This document shows, piece after piece, positions 9,039 to 16,479 of a stretch of DNA of 36,257 nucleotides (within the stretch, counting starts at the first letter, position 1; each line of letters starts with the position of its first letter). The DNA is taken from positions 1 through 36,257 of the forward strand of contig JALHRI010000017.1 in the NCBI GenBank assembly GCA_022841525.1. The letters are read 5' to 3'. A program made the position numbers and the translations under genes. The DNA comes from Alphaproteobacteria bacterium. Lineage in GTDB: Bacteria; Pseudomonadota; Alphaproteobacteria; Rickettsiales; UBA3002. Under the pieces are notes generated by a model. It did no database searches. It worked only from the letters and a program-made list of their open reading frames with translations, and was not told the origin of the DNA.

Positions 9039-9482
9039 CTAAACGGCTCGAAGCGGCTTAAGCATTTTGATGTTTGGAACGGTGGCTTCGACAAATTCTT
9101 CACCTTCCGTCACGTAACCCAATTTCTCATAAAAACCTTGAGCAAATTTTCTGGCATGCATTTCCATTGTCTTGAACCCGCGAGCGGCTGCTAGTTCTTC
9201 TGCGTACTTTACCAGCTTAGCGCCAACGCCTTGCCCTTGGCAGGCATCAGACACGGCCATTTGGCGCAATTTAATAGTATCTGCACTAATAGGCCGAAGC
9301 AATACGCATCCTACGGCATTTCCATTCTCAAACGCTGCGATATGAAATTCCTTACCATCCGTTGCAACATCCTTATCGCTTAATTTAAGCCCGAGCGGTT
9401 TGCGGAGTATTTCAAAACGGAGCTTTAAGAGCGCTTTGTATTCCTCGCTTCCAAATGCAACTTCTTCGATTTTGATTGCCAT
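9039..9482 (-). CDS. GNAT-family N-acetyltransferase
   Basis: A 147-residue, single-domain acetyltransferase that would move an acetyl group from acetyl-CoA to an unknown amine. The central beta strand LRQMAVSDACQGQGVGAKLV carries the acetyl-CoA pyrophosphate loop (Q-G-Q-G-V-G). The ending FAQGFYEKLGYVTEGEEF is typical of the family's last helix and strand. The substrate cannot be predicted. It is a monocistronic minus-strand gene between two intergenic stretches that each carry a CTGGyCGGACATGCT element (8960-8974 and 9612-9626), so it may have arrived as cargo. No clear Shine-Dalgarno sequence precedes the ATG. Confidence 0.9.
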   Translation of the reverse strand: MAIKIEEVAFGSEEYKALLKLRFEILRKPLGLKLSDKDVATDGKEFHIAAFENGNAVGCVLLRPISADTIKLRQMAVSDACQGQGVGAKLVKYAEELAAARGFKTMEMHARKFAQGFYEKLGYVTEGEEFVEATVPNIKMLKPLRAV

Positions 9483-9607
9483 GGTTAGAACCGCTCATCT
9501 GTTTGATTTGGCTAATTTCTATCCGAATCCATGCAAATTGGGTATTGAAAACTTAGAACCAGAGCCAAGTCTTTGATTGAAGTGCACTCGAACCCCTGAA
9601 ATACGAA

Positions 9608-9621
9608 GCCCCTGGTCGGAC
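9608..9621. repeat. att-like direct repeat of the tRNA-Leu 3' end
   Basis: GCCCCTGGTCGGAC is identical to 10902-10915, which lies inside tRNA-Leu(CAA) and covers the 3' acceptor strand and the start of the T arm. The two copies are in the same orientation and bracket 1.3 kb containing the nucleotidyltransferase gene. The intact tRNA lies on the side expected for integration into a tRNA 3' end. There is no integrase in the interval. Confidence 0.5.
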
Positions 9622-9723
9622 ATGCTCGCTGCGCCGCTGCGCGGCTTGCTCCTCGCCAACGCTAAGCTCACTACGTTCGCTAAGCTTATGGTCGAACCAG
9701 TTGGTTCTCGTGCCCACAACATA

Positions 9724-9759
9724 CCAATAAAAAGCCAGCTAAAGCTGGCGTTTTATTGG
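9724..9759. terminator. Bidirectional rho-independent terminator
   Basis: A near-perfect 36-bp palindrome with core stem GCCAGC, loop TAAA, stem GCTGGC, flanked by A-rich and T-rich arms (AATAAAA / TTTTATT). It works best in the minus direction, where the stem is followed by TTTTTATT, and would end the nucleotidyltransferase transcript coming from 10669. Confidence 0.8.
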
Positions 9760-9931
9760 TGCTCCCCCGCGGACTAAACTCGAACCGGGTTGAGCAATTA
9801 CAGGTGGTTATAAAAGACTGGGTGGAGATTTACAAGTCCCCACCGCAACTGGATGGCAAAACCTTCGAGTGGAAACCGCTGTTGGGGCCGCACACCTAAA
9901 TCTTTTTGCATATTTGGTGAATTACGAGGTT

Positions 9932-10669
9932 TCAGGTTTTGAATTTTTTCTTCCACCTTTTTGGGGCTTCTGTCCGCCAACCCTCCCAATAAAATCCACC
10001 TAATGGCTCTAAAATTTCCTCTGACAGTTTTATTAGCTTATTTGTGCGCTGCTCTGCAAAAACAGCATTAAAAGCAACATCAAATTTTTTTGCAATTTTA
10101 GGATCAGCAACTTTTAATTCTCGTGGAATCCATTTGCCATGAGCAAGCCATCGGCCTGAGTTCCTAAGAACCGCTTCTGCAAGCAAAGGGTACAATTTAA
10201 CTGCACAGGCGATCTTTTCCTGTTGAGGGCGATCATCACGCAAATCATCAACTAGGTCAGTTATTGAATAGCGTAATTTAAGGAGCGATTCCTTGGAAAT
10301 GGTATCTGGACCCGTTTTTAGAACAGAATCTACATAGTTTAGCATCTCTTTAGATAACGCGGTTGGTTTTGGAATTATTCTTCCAGTGCTCATCATATGT
10401 GCAAGATAAGCTCCGCCATTCTTCTTTTCATCATCCACAAACCAATGAACAGTTTCTGGATCATGAATAAATGCCTCAATGGGCATTGATTCGTAAATAA
10501 AAGATTCACGAAACGCATTAGGGATTTTCGGAAATAATATAACAATGTCCAAGTCCGAATGTTTCGACCCTTCGCCGCGAACGAGTGAGCCAGAAACAAA
10601 GGCGGAGTCAGCCTTAGGGAATTTGTCTTTCAAAAACCGTTCGGCAATTTGGATATGTTTTTTGCTCAT
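9932..10669 (-). CDS. Nucleotidyltransferase-domain protein (pol beta superfamily)
   Basis: A 245-residue protein whose N-terminal domain shows the nucleotidyltransferase signature: GSLVRGEGSKHSDLDIVI supplies the GS motif and the two metal-binding aspartates (DLD). A helical C-terminal domain follows (LLKLRYSITDLVDDLRDD; LYPLLAEAVLRNSGRWLAHGKW). This resembles stand-alone pol-beta-like transferases such as small-molecule or antibiotic adenylyltransferases; the acceptor is unknown. The ATG at 10669 is preferred to an upstream TTG. The gene is clearly AT-rich and sits between tRNA-Leu and an att-like copy of the tRNA end, so horizontal acquisition is likely. No HEPN partner gene is adjacent, which argues against an MntA-HepT toxin pair. 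Confidence 0.8.
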   Translation of the reverse strand: MSKKHIQIAERFLKDKFPKADSAFVSGSLVRGEGSKHSDLDIVILFPKIPNAFRESFIYESMPIEAFIHDPETVHWFVDDEKKNGGAYLAHMMSTGRIIPKPTALSKEMLNYVDSVLKTGPDTISKESLLKLRYSITDLVDDLRDDRPQQEKIACAVKLYPLLAEAVLRNSGRWLAHGKWIPRELKVADPKIAKKFDVAFNAVFAEQRTNKLIKLSEEILEPLGGFYWEGWRTEAPKRWKKKFKT

Positions 10670-10897
10670 GACTACACATAACTGATTTAGCAGCAATTTT
10701 ATAACAAAAATCGATTAAAAGGATAGTCTTATGCAAACACCACTAGTCGGATGAGCCGCCTTATATTTTACAGTCTACGGAAAATCACGATACCCGCACG
10801 GAACTAGAACCCGTACTCCAGGAAAACAGCCATCATCCAACCCACAGTTTCTGCTGGGAAATTTGTGCGAACAATTAAACGTAGGTTTTTCAAGATA

Positions 10898-10982
10898 TGG
10901 TGCCCCTGGTCGGACTCGAACCAACACACCTTGCGGTACTCGATTTTGAGTCGAGCGCGTCTACCAATTCCACCACAGGGGC
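10898..10982 (-). tRNA. tRNA-Leu (anticodon CAA)
   Basis: The reverse complement folds as an 85-nt class II tRNA: acceptor GCCCCTG/CAGGGGC, anticodon stem CTCGA/TCGAG with loop CTCAAAA (anticodon CAA, codon UUG), a long variable arm around TACCGCAAGGTGTG, T arm GTTGG-TTCGAGT-CCGAC, discriminator A and encoded CCA. Its 3' end faces the accessory minus-strand region and a 14-bp copy of that end lies at 9608-9621. Confidence 0.95.
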
Positions 10983-11068
10983 ACGTGCGGGGGCACTATA
11001 GCGGTGAAATTGCCCCCGTCAATGCCGGCGGCTTGAGCTTTGTACAGTAATGTGGTTTGCTGCACGCC

Positions 11069-11539
11069 ATGCGCCATGCCGTTTTACTCCTTCTTGCCGC
11101 GACCGCCCCACTGATGGGAGCACTGGCCTCGCAATATCTATGGCATTACGCGCCGTGTACCTTGTGCCTCTGGCAGCGTGTGCCGTATGCGATCATCGTT
11201 GCACTGGCGCTTATCCTCGCGTTTCTACCGCGCCACGCGGCGCCTATTCTTGTACTGAGCGTGCTGCTCATGCTGGCGGATGCCGGCCTGGCGCTGTTTC
11301 ACACCGGTGTGGAAGCCGGCTGGTGGAAGTTTGAAAGCGCCTGCACGGCAGGCCTTGATACACAGTCACTCTCCGCGCTGAAAGAAAGCTTACATGCAGC
11401 GCCACTCGTCAGTTGCGATCAGGCGATGTTGTATGTGCTGGGCTTGTCGATGGCGGCGTGGAACGTACTCTACGCACTTGCGGCGGCAGCGTTTTTTGCG
11501 TATGTTTTTTGGCATGAACGCACGCACACTTCCCGGTGA
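11069..11539 (+). CDS. dsbB: Disulfide bond formation protein B (DsbB)
   Basis: A 156-residue inner-membrane protein with four hydrophobic segments that reoxidises DsbA and passes electrons to quinone. The first periplasmic loop has the redox pair C30-T-L-C33 in APCTLCLWQRVPY, a hallmark of DsbB. The second loop carries C92 (ESACTAG) and C116 (VSCDQ), the shuttle pair. The ATG at 11069 is chosen over an upstream TTG because it starts directly at the signal-anchor. The 3' end overlaps the coq7 start by 26 nt, so the two genes are coupled. DsbB depends on ubiquinone, which makes pairing with a ubiquinone-synthesis gene sensible. Confidence 0.93.
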   Translation: MRHAVLLLLAATAPLMGALASQYLWHYAPCTLCLWQRVPYAIIVALALILAFLPRHAAPILVLSVLLMLADAGLALFHTGVEAGWWKFESACTAGLDTQSLSALKESLHAAPLVSCDQAMLYVLGLSMAAWNVLYALAAAAFFAYVFWHERTHTSR

Positions 11540-12050
11540 TTTTACGCCAGACCTGTCCGCCATGCTGCGCGTGGATCACGCGGGTGAATACGGCGCGCAG
11601 CGTATTTATGCCGGTCAGCTTGCGGTGCTGAAGCATCGCGAGTGCGCCCGCGAAATTGAACACATGGCCAGGCAGGAACAAGTACATCTGGATGCATTTA
11701 ACGCACTGCTGCCCAAACATCGCGCCCGCCCAAGCGCGCTGCTACCGTTCTGGCACGTTGCCGGATGGGCGCTGGGCGCAGGCTCAGCGCTGCTTGGAAC
11801 GCGTGCGGCGATGGCCTGCACGGTAGCCGTAGAAACCGTCATTACAGACCATTACGATGCGCAAATCGAGGCACTGGGCGACGCTAACGCTGAGATTAAA
11901 ACCACCTTGCAGCAATTTCGTGACGAAGAAATGGAGCATCACGCGATTGGCCTTGAGCACGGCGCAGAAGATGCTCCCGCCTACGGCCTGCTCAGCACCG
12001 CGATTCAGCGCGCCTGCCGCATGGCCATTCGTATTGCTGAGCGTATCTGA
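11514..12050 (+). CDS. coq7: Demethoxyubiquinone hydroxylase (Coq7/UbiF-type di-iron)
   Basis: A 178-residue ferritin-like di-iron monooxygenase of the Coq7 family, which performs a late ring hydroxylation in ubiquinone synthesis at the inner membrane. The visible iron ligands are in MLRVDHAGEYGAQRIY, the ExxH of QEQVHLDAF, the central VETVITDHYDAQI, and the second ExxH in EEMEHHAIG. Length matches the short alphaproteobacterial form. The start MNARTLPGDF follows the usual N-terminus; earlier in-frame ATGs lie deep within dsbB. It shares an mRNA with dsbB. Confidence 0.95.
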   Translation: MNARTLPGDFTPDLSAMLRVDHAGEYGAQRIYAGQLAVLKHRECAREIEHMARQEQVHLDAFNALLPKHRARPSALLPFWHVAGWALGAGSALLGTRAAMACTVAVETVITDHYDAQIEALGDANAEIKTTLQQFRDEEMEHHAIGLEHGAEDAPAYGLLSTAIQRACRMAIRIAERI

Positions 12051-12151
12051 TCCAACGGGGTCTGTGGATAAGTTTGCACTGCACACCTATGTTGCGCCTG
12101 CGAAGTAAGTTTCGTTTTCCTATTCATGAAAATTGTGTTATGCATCGTCTC

Positions 12152-12346
12152 ATGACACACGAAAAACACATCGAAGCGCTAAGCAGACTGGGGTATGAAC
12201 CAAGTGTGCATGAGTTGCTGGCGGATCCTATGGTCAAAGCCCTGATGGCGCGCGATGGTGTGGAAGAGCGCGCGGTGAACGTGCAGCTGGAACGCTTAGC
12301 GCGTGCAGTAGCAGCCGCAAAGTTACTAAAAGCGCGCGCGCACTAG
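12152..12346 (+). CDS. Small conserved-looking hypothetical protein
   Basis: A 64-residue soluble protein (from MTHEKH; an in-frame ATG at 12140 would add four residues). Features are a helix-turn-like SRLGYEPSVHELLADPMVKALMARDGV followed by a basic amphipathic helix ending KLLKARAH. Coding character and composition match the neighbouring core genes, and it follows coq7 by about 100 nt. The 'DPMVKALMARDGV' phrase feels like a conserved small-protein motif, but I cannot name the family. Confidence 0.55.
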   Translation: MTHEKHIEALSRLGYEPSVHELLADPMVKALMARDGVEERAVNVQLERLARAVAAAKLLKARAH

Positions 12347-12382
12347 CTAAGCTGTAAGTTCCCGCCGCAAGTTTCATCAAAT

Positions 12383-12416
12383 TGTCATATTTCAACCCCT
12401 CGTTTTTTGGTACTAT
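12383..12416 (+). promoter_or_regulatory. Promoter region shared in design with the gene at 25783
   Basis: TGTCAnATTTCAnCCC (12383-12398) lies 12 nt before TACTAT (12411-12416), which is exactly 6 nt from the ATG at 12423. The same 16-bp element (14 of 16 bases identical) lies 11 nt before TATAAT ahead of 25783, again 6 nt from ATG. Confidence 0.4.
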
Positions 12417-12422
12417 GAGGGC

Positions 12423-12725
12423 ATGAAACATCGCACATTTCGTACATTCACTGTCCTCTTGATTGCGCTAGGCGTTGCCTCATGCCGCCCCCCTTCTTTG
12501 TATATGGTCGAGCCTGCAGGGCCGAAAGAATATAAACTCGGATGGGAAGATGGCTGCGATACGGGTGTATCGTCGGTTTCAGCGGGGATTTTCAAGTCCG
12601 CGTTTGGCTTTCGCAAGCGACCAGAGTTTCTCGACAATCAACTCTATAATACCGGTTGGAACGAGGGTTTTGGTTACTGCCGCTTCGCGATGGATGATGT
12701 GAACAAGGGCTCGATCTTCAAGTAA
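12423..12725 (+). CDS. Small secreted lipoprotein, unknown function
   Basis: A 100-residue protein with a lipoprotein signal: basic MKHRTFR, a hydrophobic core, and lipobox VASC with lipidated Cys21. The mature part has two matching half-motifs, YKLGWEDGCDTG and YNTGWNEGFGYCRFA, each a G-W-x-[DE]-G phrase with a cysteine, so a structural disulfide is likely and DsbB is encoded nearby. It is probably anchored in the outer membrane facing the periplasm. No enzymatic motif is seen. The ATG lacks a Shine-Dalgarno sequence and lies 6 nt from a -10-like TACTAT. Confidence 0.75.
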   Translation: MKHRTFRTFTVLLIALGVASCRPPSLYMVEPAGPKEYKLGWEDGCDTGVSSVSAGIFKSAFGFRKRPEFLDNQLYNTGWNEGFGYCRFAMDDVNKGSIFK

Positions 12726-12792
12726 GTTCAGCTTACGCTTGAGTTTCACACGATTTCTTTTACATGCTGATAGCGCGTAATTTCGACGCTTT

Positions 12793-13045
12793 GGGGGGAT
12801 AGCTCAGTGGCCAGCCTTGTGGCGCTTGAGCCAATACTCTAACCGCTGATGACTGCGGGATAAAAATCGTCATGCTGGGGGGATAGCTCAGTGGCCAGCC
12901 TTATGGCGCTTGAGCCAATGCTCTAACCGCTGATGACTGCGGGAAAAAAAATCGTCATGCTGGGGGGATAGCTCAGCGGCCAGCCTTGTGGCGCTTGAGC
13001 CAATACTCTAACCGCTGATGACTGCGGGATAAAAATCGTCATGCT
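12793..13045 (+). repeat. Three tandem 84/85-bp tRNA-derived repeats
   Basis: Units start at 12793, 12877 and 12962 and run without gaps into the tRNA-Ile2 gene at 13046. Each unit opens with the first 18 nt of that tRNA (GGGGGGATAGCTCAGyGG). About 25 unrelated nt follow, then an inverted copy of the tRNA D arm ([AG]CTCTAACCGCTGA), then a tail with the inverted pair ATGAC/GTCAT. Units 1 and 3 differ at one base. The D-arm start and its inverted copy can pair (TCAGCGG/CCGCTGA), so each unit forms a hairpin. No unit can fold as a complete tRNA. Confidence 0.92.
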
Positions 13046-13121
13046 GGGGGGATAGCTCAGCGGTTAGAGCAGGGCGCTCATAACGCCTTGGTCGTGGGTT
13101 CAAATCCCTCTCCCCCCACCA
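13046..13121 (+). tRNA. tRNA-Ile2 (anticodon CAU, lysidine type)
   Basis: A 76-nt tRNA: acceptor GGGGGGA/TCCCCCC, D arm GCTC-AGCGGTTA-GAGC, anticodon stem GGGCG/CGCCT with loop CTCATAA (anticodon CAU), T arm GTGGG-TTCAAAT-CCCTC, A discriminator, encoded CCA. The GAGCAGG...CTCATAA...CCTTGGTCG pattern matches the minor isoleucine tRNA whose C34 is changed to lysidine by TilS, not initiator or elongator Met. A hairpin CCACCC/GGGTGG follows at 13122-13142. Confidence 0.9.
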
Positions 13122-13192
13122 CCACCCTTCGGCTTCGGGTGGCTTACACCATCCGAACCAAGCATAGGCTTCATCGTGCGCGTTTTGTTTAT

Positions 13193-13217
13193 AAGACGGC
13201 GGCGCTAGCCGCCTCTT
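13193..13217 (-). terminator. Hairpin terminator after the DEAD-box helicase gene
   Basis: The stem is GGCGGC/GCCGCC with loop GCTA (13198-13213), extended by AAGA/TCTT around a bulged C. It lies 12 nt beyond the helicase stop in the minus direction and is followed there by GTCTTAT, a weak U-tract. Confidence 0.5.
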
Positions 13218-13228
13218 CTCGTATACAC

Positions 13229-14452
13229 TTACGCGGCGGATTTTTTGGCACCACGCGCCGCGTGACCGCGCGGCAGGCTGCCGAAGCTGCGTCTGCCATA
13301 ACGGTTTTTGCGCGAAAACGCCGCCATCGCCGGATTCACCGCTGGCTCGCGCTTAGCGTCCGGGTTTAGCAGCACATCAATCGCGTGCCATTTTTTCTGA
13401 TCTTGCGGCGTGATCAAATTTACCGCCTCACCTTCGGCACCGTTACGCGCCGTGCGGCCAATACGGTGGATGTAATCTTCCGGCGCTTGCGGCAGATCGT
13501 AATTAATCACGTGTTCGATATGCGGAATATCCAGCCCGCGCGCGGCAATATCGGTGGCGACTAAAATGCGGGTCTGGTAATTTCTGAAACTGCGAATCAC
13601 GCGGTCACGCTGGTTTTGACGCAGATCGCCGTGAATGGTATCGGCTGAGTGTTTCAGCGCCTTTAGTTTCTTCGCCATTTTTTCTGCACCGTGTTTGGTT
13701 TTCACAAACACAATGATGGAACCCTGGCGTTGATCCAGCTGCGCAAGCAACTGCGTGTATTTTTCGCTGTCAGACACTTTGATATTTTCCTGCTTCACGC
13801 GTGCGGCCGGGGCGTTGGTTTCCCCCGTAGCAATACGCAGCGGCGAGCGCAGATATTTACCAGAAAGTTTGAGAATATTCGCAGGCAGCGTTGCCGAAAA
13901 CAGTAAGGTCTGGCGATCTTTCGGAATGTGCGCGAGAATTTTATCGATCTGCACGCCAAAGCCCATATCGAGCATACGGTCGGTTTCATCGAGCACCAGA
14001 AAGCGGGTCGATCCCAGCTTCACGCTACGGCGTGCGAGGTGATCGTTGATACGCCCGGGCGTGCCGACAATCAACCGCGGGCTGCGGCGCAATTGCTCAA
14101 GCTGAGTACCCATCGATGCGCCACCAATCAGTAGTGCGGTGGAAATTTTTGACTGGTTGCCCAGCAATTTCTGCATCATGTCGAGTACTTGGGTGGCAAG
14201 TTCGCGCGTGGGCGTCATCACCAGCGCAGTGTCGTGCGGATGATTCAGAAGGCGGGTAATGAGCGGAATACCAAACGCGGCGGTTTTTCCTGTACCGGTT
14301 TGCGCAGTCCCCATGATGTCGTGACCTTCCAGTGCCGCCGGAATGGCCGCCGCCTGAATCGGTGTAGGTGTAGTAAATTTCAGCGCTTTGAGCGCGGTTA
14401 AAAGCTCTGGCCTTAAGCCAAGTTCAGCAAAATGTTGCATAAAAAAATCCAT
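13229..14452 (-). CDS. DEAD-box ATP-dependent RNA helicase (RhlE-like)
   Basis: A 407-residue helicase with the full motif set: Q motif (FTTPTPIQAAAIP), motif I AQTGTGKT, Ia PTRELA, Ib TPGR, II DETD (in place of the usual DEAD), III SAT, the IV region IIVFVKTK, V TDIAARGLDIP and VI HRIGRTAR. A short basic tail (FSRKNRYGRRSFG...) follows, typical of RhlE-type RNA chaperones. It would unwind or remodel rRNA and mRNA structures. The ATG at 14452 is preferred to an upstream GTG at 14479. The cold-shock gene lies about 290 nt upstream on the same strand; both classes often act in cold adaptation. Confidence 0.95.
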   Translation of the reverse strand: MDFFMQHFAELGLRPELLTALKALKFTTPTPIQAAAIPAALEGHDIMGTAQTGTGKTAAFGIPLITRLLNHPHDTALVMTPTRELATQVLDMMQKLLGNQSKISTALLIGGASMGTQLEQLRRSPRLIVGTPGRINDHLARRSVKLGSTRFLVLDETDRMLDMGFGVQIDKILAHIPKDRQTLLFSATLPANILKLSGKYLRSPLRIATGETNAPAARVKQENIKVSDSEKYTQLLAQLDQRQGSIIVFVKTKHGAEKMAKKLKALKHSADTIHGDLRQNQRDRVIRSFRNYQTRILVATDIAARGLDIPHIEHVINYDLPQAPEDYIHRIGRTARNGAEGEAVNLITPQDQKKWHAIDVLLNPDAKREPAVNPAMAAFSRKNRYGRRSFGSLPRGHAARGAKKSAA

Positions 14453-14743
14453 ACGCGGGCTGCGCCTTGAGAGTATCACTCAAGACGCACCGGCTTTCTA
14501 TTGTTATTGTTATTTGAAATTAACTAGTTAGCGTCATCCACTTCGCTAGGGCGTAGCGCACATGCAGCGTGAGTAAGCGCGAGGCTATGCTCATAGCCCA
14601 ACACCACAAGCGCGTGCCTTCACTTTCTGAACGCAAGCGTTAGGCACAGCTAACCAGTGCACACATGTACGTTTAGGCACATGCGCAGCGGGCGCCTACA
14701 CGTCTGGATTTGCATCCAGCCCTAGCAGAATTTGAGGTGCTAT

Positions 14744-14950
14744 CTAGGCAGCGACTTGCAGATTCGTAGCTGAAGTCTTACCCTTTTCGGTGGTCAGCTC
14801 GTAGCTTACTTTCTGACCTTCGTTCAGGCTGCGCAGACCTGCGCGCTCAACAGCGGAAATGTGCACAAACACATCCGAGCTGCCCTGATCGGGTTGAATG
14901 AAGCCAAAACCTTTGGTGGGGTTAAACCATTTTACAGTACCAGTTGCCAT
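14744..14950 (-). CDS. Cold-shock protein (CspA family)
   Basis: A 68-residue cold-shock domain RNA chaperone. It starts [18 protein letters not shown], with RNP1 (KGFGFI) and RNP2 (VFVHI) aromatic surfaces and a normal C-terminus. A strong Shine-Dalgarno AAAGGAG lies 6 nt before the ATG. A long untranslated region probably precedes it, containing a stem-loop CCCGAA/TTCGGG (15010-15024). Structured leaders are typical of temperature-controlled csp mRNAs, but this one is only inferred. Downstream in the minus direction, a small hairpin CTGGAT/ATCCAG (about 14704-14719) lacks a U-tract. The 290-base stretch between this gene and the helicase holds no credible gene. Confidence 0.96.
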   Translation of the reverse strand: MATGTVKWFNPTKGFGFIQPDQGSSDVFVHISAVERAGLRSLNEGQKVSYELTTEKGKTSATNLQVAA

Positions 14951-15173
14951 ATTCGTCTCCTTTAGACGTTAGCGTGATTGCTGTGTTCATACACAGCATG
15001 AGCCTTATTCCCGAACCATTCGGGCAACTCTCAATCAAACGCTGACAATCAGTTTTTAGGAGATCGTAATTGTACCAGCAAGGTACGCTGCCTTAGCAGC
15101 CAACACATGGGTGAGAAGCAAAACTCGAGTGCGCTTATATAGGTTTTCCACCTACAGTCAAGCTTATTCGCAC

Positions 15174-15202
15174 TTGCGAAGGCAGGCTTAGCGCGCTAGA
15201 AG
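15174..15202 (+). promoter_or_regulatory. Putative glyQ promoter
   Basis: TTGCGA (15174-15179) and TAGAAG (15197-15202) are separated by 17 nt; the -10 ends 8 nt before the glyQ ATG. No Shine-Dalgarno sequence is present. The geometry is identical to that upstream of lepA. Confidence 0.45.
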
Positions 15203-15210
15203 CTTCAGCC

Positions 15211-16110
15211 ATGCTAAAAAAACCTTACGCTTTTCAGGATATCATCCTCACCTTGCAACGCTTCTGGGCAGAGCAAGGCTGCATGATTTTACAGCCCTAC
15301 GACGTGGAAATGGGTGCCGGCACATTTCATCCCGCAACCACGCTGCGCGCGCTTGGCCCCAAGCCGTGGAACTGCGCGTTCGTGCAGCCCTCGCGTCGCC
15401 CGAAAGATGGCCGCTACGGCGAAAATCCCAACCGGCTGCAGCATTATTATCAGTTTCAGGTGATCTTGAAACCATCCCCCGATAATCTGCAAGCGCTTTA
15501 CTTAGATAGTCTGCGCGCACTCGGTATGGACCCGCTGCAGCACGACATCCGCTTCGTGGAAGATGACTGGGAAAGCCCCACGCTCGGCGCCTGGGGGCTC
15601 GGCTGGGAAGTCTGGTGTGATGGCATGGAAGTCACGCAGTTTACGTATTTTCAGCAGGTCGGCGGCATCCCCTGCAACCCCATTTCCGGCGAGCTGACCT
15701 ACGGGCTTGAGCGCTTGGCGATGTATATTCAGGGCAAAGATAATGTCTATGATTTGGTGTGGAATGAAGCCACAGACCACGCGCCCAGCTTTACCTACGG
15801 CGACGTGTTTAAGCGTAACGAGTTTGAGTTCACCCATTTTAATCTGAACGAAGCAACGACGGAAATTCTCTTTCGCCATTTTGAAGATGCGGAAGCTGAG
15901 TGCCAGCATTTACTTGCAAAAAACTTACCCCTGCCCGCGTATGATCAGTGCATCAAAGCCAGCCACAATTTCAACCTGCTCGATGCACGCGGAGTCATTG
16001 GCGTGACTGAGCGCGCCAGCTACATCGCCCGTGTGCGCGCACTGGCGAAAGTCTGCTGCGAATCGTGGGTGGCGTATGAAGAATCTCTCACTGTAAAAAA
16101 GGCCGCCTGA
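15211..16110 (+). CDS. glyQ: Glycyl-tRNA synthetase alpha subunit
   Basis: A 299-residue catalytic class II subunit of the bacterial alpha2beta2 glycyl-tRNA synthetase, which activates glycine and charges tRNA-Gly. Highly conserved stretches are visible: [54 protein letters not shown] and [15 protein letters not shown] (motif 3 region). Length is normal. The beta subunit gene glyS follows 0.5 kb later, separated by panD and a 34-codon gene, all in the same direction and tightly spaced. The panD ATG begins 1 nt after the glyQ stop codon. Confidence 0.99.
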   Translation: MLKKPYAFQDIILTLQRFWAEQGCMILQPYDVEMGAGTFHPATTLRALGPKPWNCAFVQPSRRPKDGRYGENPNRLQHYYQFQVILKPSPDNLQALYLDSLRALGMDPLQHDIRFVEDDWESPTLGAWGLGWEVWCDGMEVTQFTYFQQVGGIPCNPISGELTYGLERLAMYIQGKDNVYDLVWNEATDHAPSFTYGDVFKRNEFEFTHFNLNEATTEILFRHFEDAEAECQHLLAKNLPLPAYDQCIKASHNFNLLDARGVIGVTERASYIARVRALAKVCCESWVAYEESLTVKKAA

Positions 16111-16111
16111 T

Positions 16112-16477
16112 ATGATGCTTTCCATGCTTAAGAGCAAACTGCACCGCGCTACCGTGACTGCGGCGGAGCTACAATATGAAGGCTCCATCGGCATTCCGCG
16201 CGATTTGATGGATGCTGCAGGCCTGCTCGCTAACGAACAGGTCGATGTGCTCAACGTGAATAACGGCGAGCGCTTTACGACCTACATCATCGAACTGGCC
16301 GCCGGTTGCCGCGAGATTGTGATTAACGGTCCCGCCGCGCGCAAAGCGCAGGTCGGCGATTTGGTGATTGTGTGCGCCTATGCGCATATGGAAGAAGCAT
16401 TAGCCAGGAAACACACACCCACCGTGGTGTTGCTTGGTGCTGGCAATACCGTTCAAACCATTAGTAAGGCAGCGTAG
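16112..16477 (+). CDS. panD: Aspartate 1-decarboxylase (PanD)
   Basis: A 121-residue pyruvoyl enzyme that makes beta-alanine from aspartate for pantothenate and CoA synthesis. The self-cleavage site is Gly24-Ser25 in LQYEGSIGI, and Ser25 becomes the pyruvoyl cofactor; the numbering equals that of the E. coli enzyme, which supports the start at 16112. Other family marks are [27 protein letters not shown] and [21 protein letters not shown]. It lies between glyQ and glyS, so beta-alanine synthesis is tied to tRNA charging by transcription. Proteobacterial panD is more often grouped with panB and panC, so this placement is unusual. Confidence 0.97.
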   Translation: MMLSMLKSKLHRATVTAAELQYEGSIGIPRDLMDAAGLLANEQVDVLNVNNGERFTTYIIELAAGCREIVINGPAARKAQVGDLVIVCAYAHMEEALARKHTPTVVLLGAGNTVQTISKAA

Positions 16478-16479
16478 CA

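Larger units (their letters stand above)
9483..9931. other. Intergenic stretch with tRNA-3'-end-like scraps
   Basis: There are 449 bases without a credible gene. They hold a 14-bp copy of the tRNA-Leu 3' end (9608-9621), a GC-rich inverted segment around 9630-9645, a strong terminator hairpin (9724-9759) and a second tRNA-3'-end-like string starting TGGTGCTCCCCCG with CTCGAACC after it (about 9757-9789). The latter does not fold as a complete tRNA. The stretch looks like remnants of past insertions next to tRNA-Leu. Confidence 0.5.

Noticed and set aside
9757-9795. Complete tRNA gene
   Set aside because: Only a 3'-end-like string is present; no D or anticodon arm can be folded around it.
9932-10669. 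MntA-HepT toxin-antitoxin pair
   Set aside because: No HEPN-domain partner is adjacent, and the protein has its own C-terminal helical domain.
10865-11050. Short protein reading across tRNA-Leu
   Set aside because: The frame translates the antisense of the tRNA and its flank.
12063-12071. Perfect DnaA box (minus strand) just after coq7
   Set aside because: It is a single isolated 9-mer; one such hit in a window of this size is expected by chance, and there is no AT-rich context.
12793-13045. CRISPR array or cluster of extra tRNA genes
   Set aside because: The units are contiguous with no spacers, so not CRISPR. They lack anticodon and T arms in a foldable arrangement, so not tRNAs.
13046-13121. 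Initiator or elongator tRNA-Met
   Set aside because: The anticodon is CAU, but the GGGCG-CTCATAA-CGCCT arm and body match the lysidine-type tRNA-Ile2, and the three G-C pairs of an initiator anticodon stem are absent.
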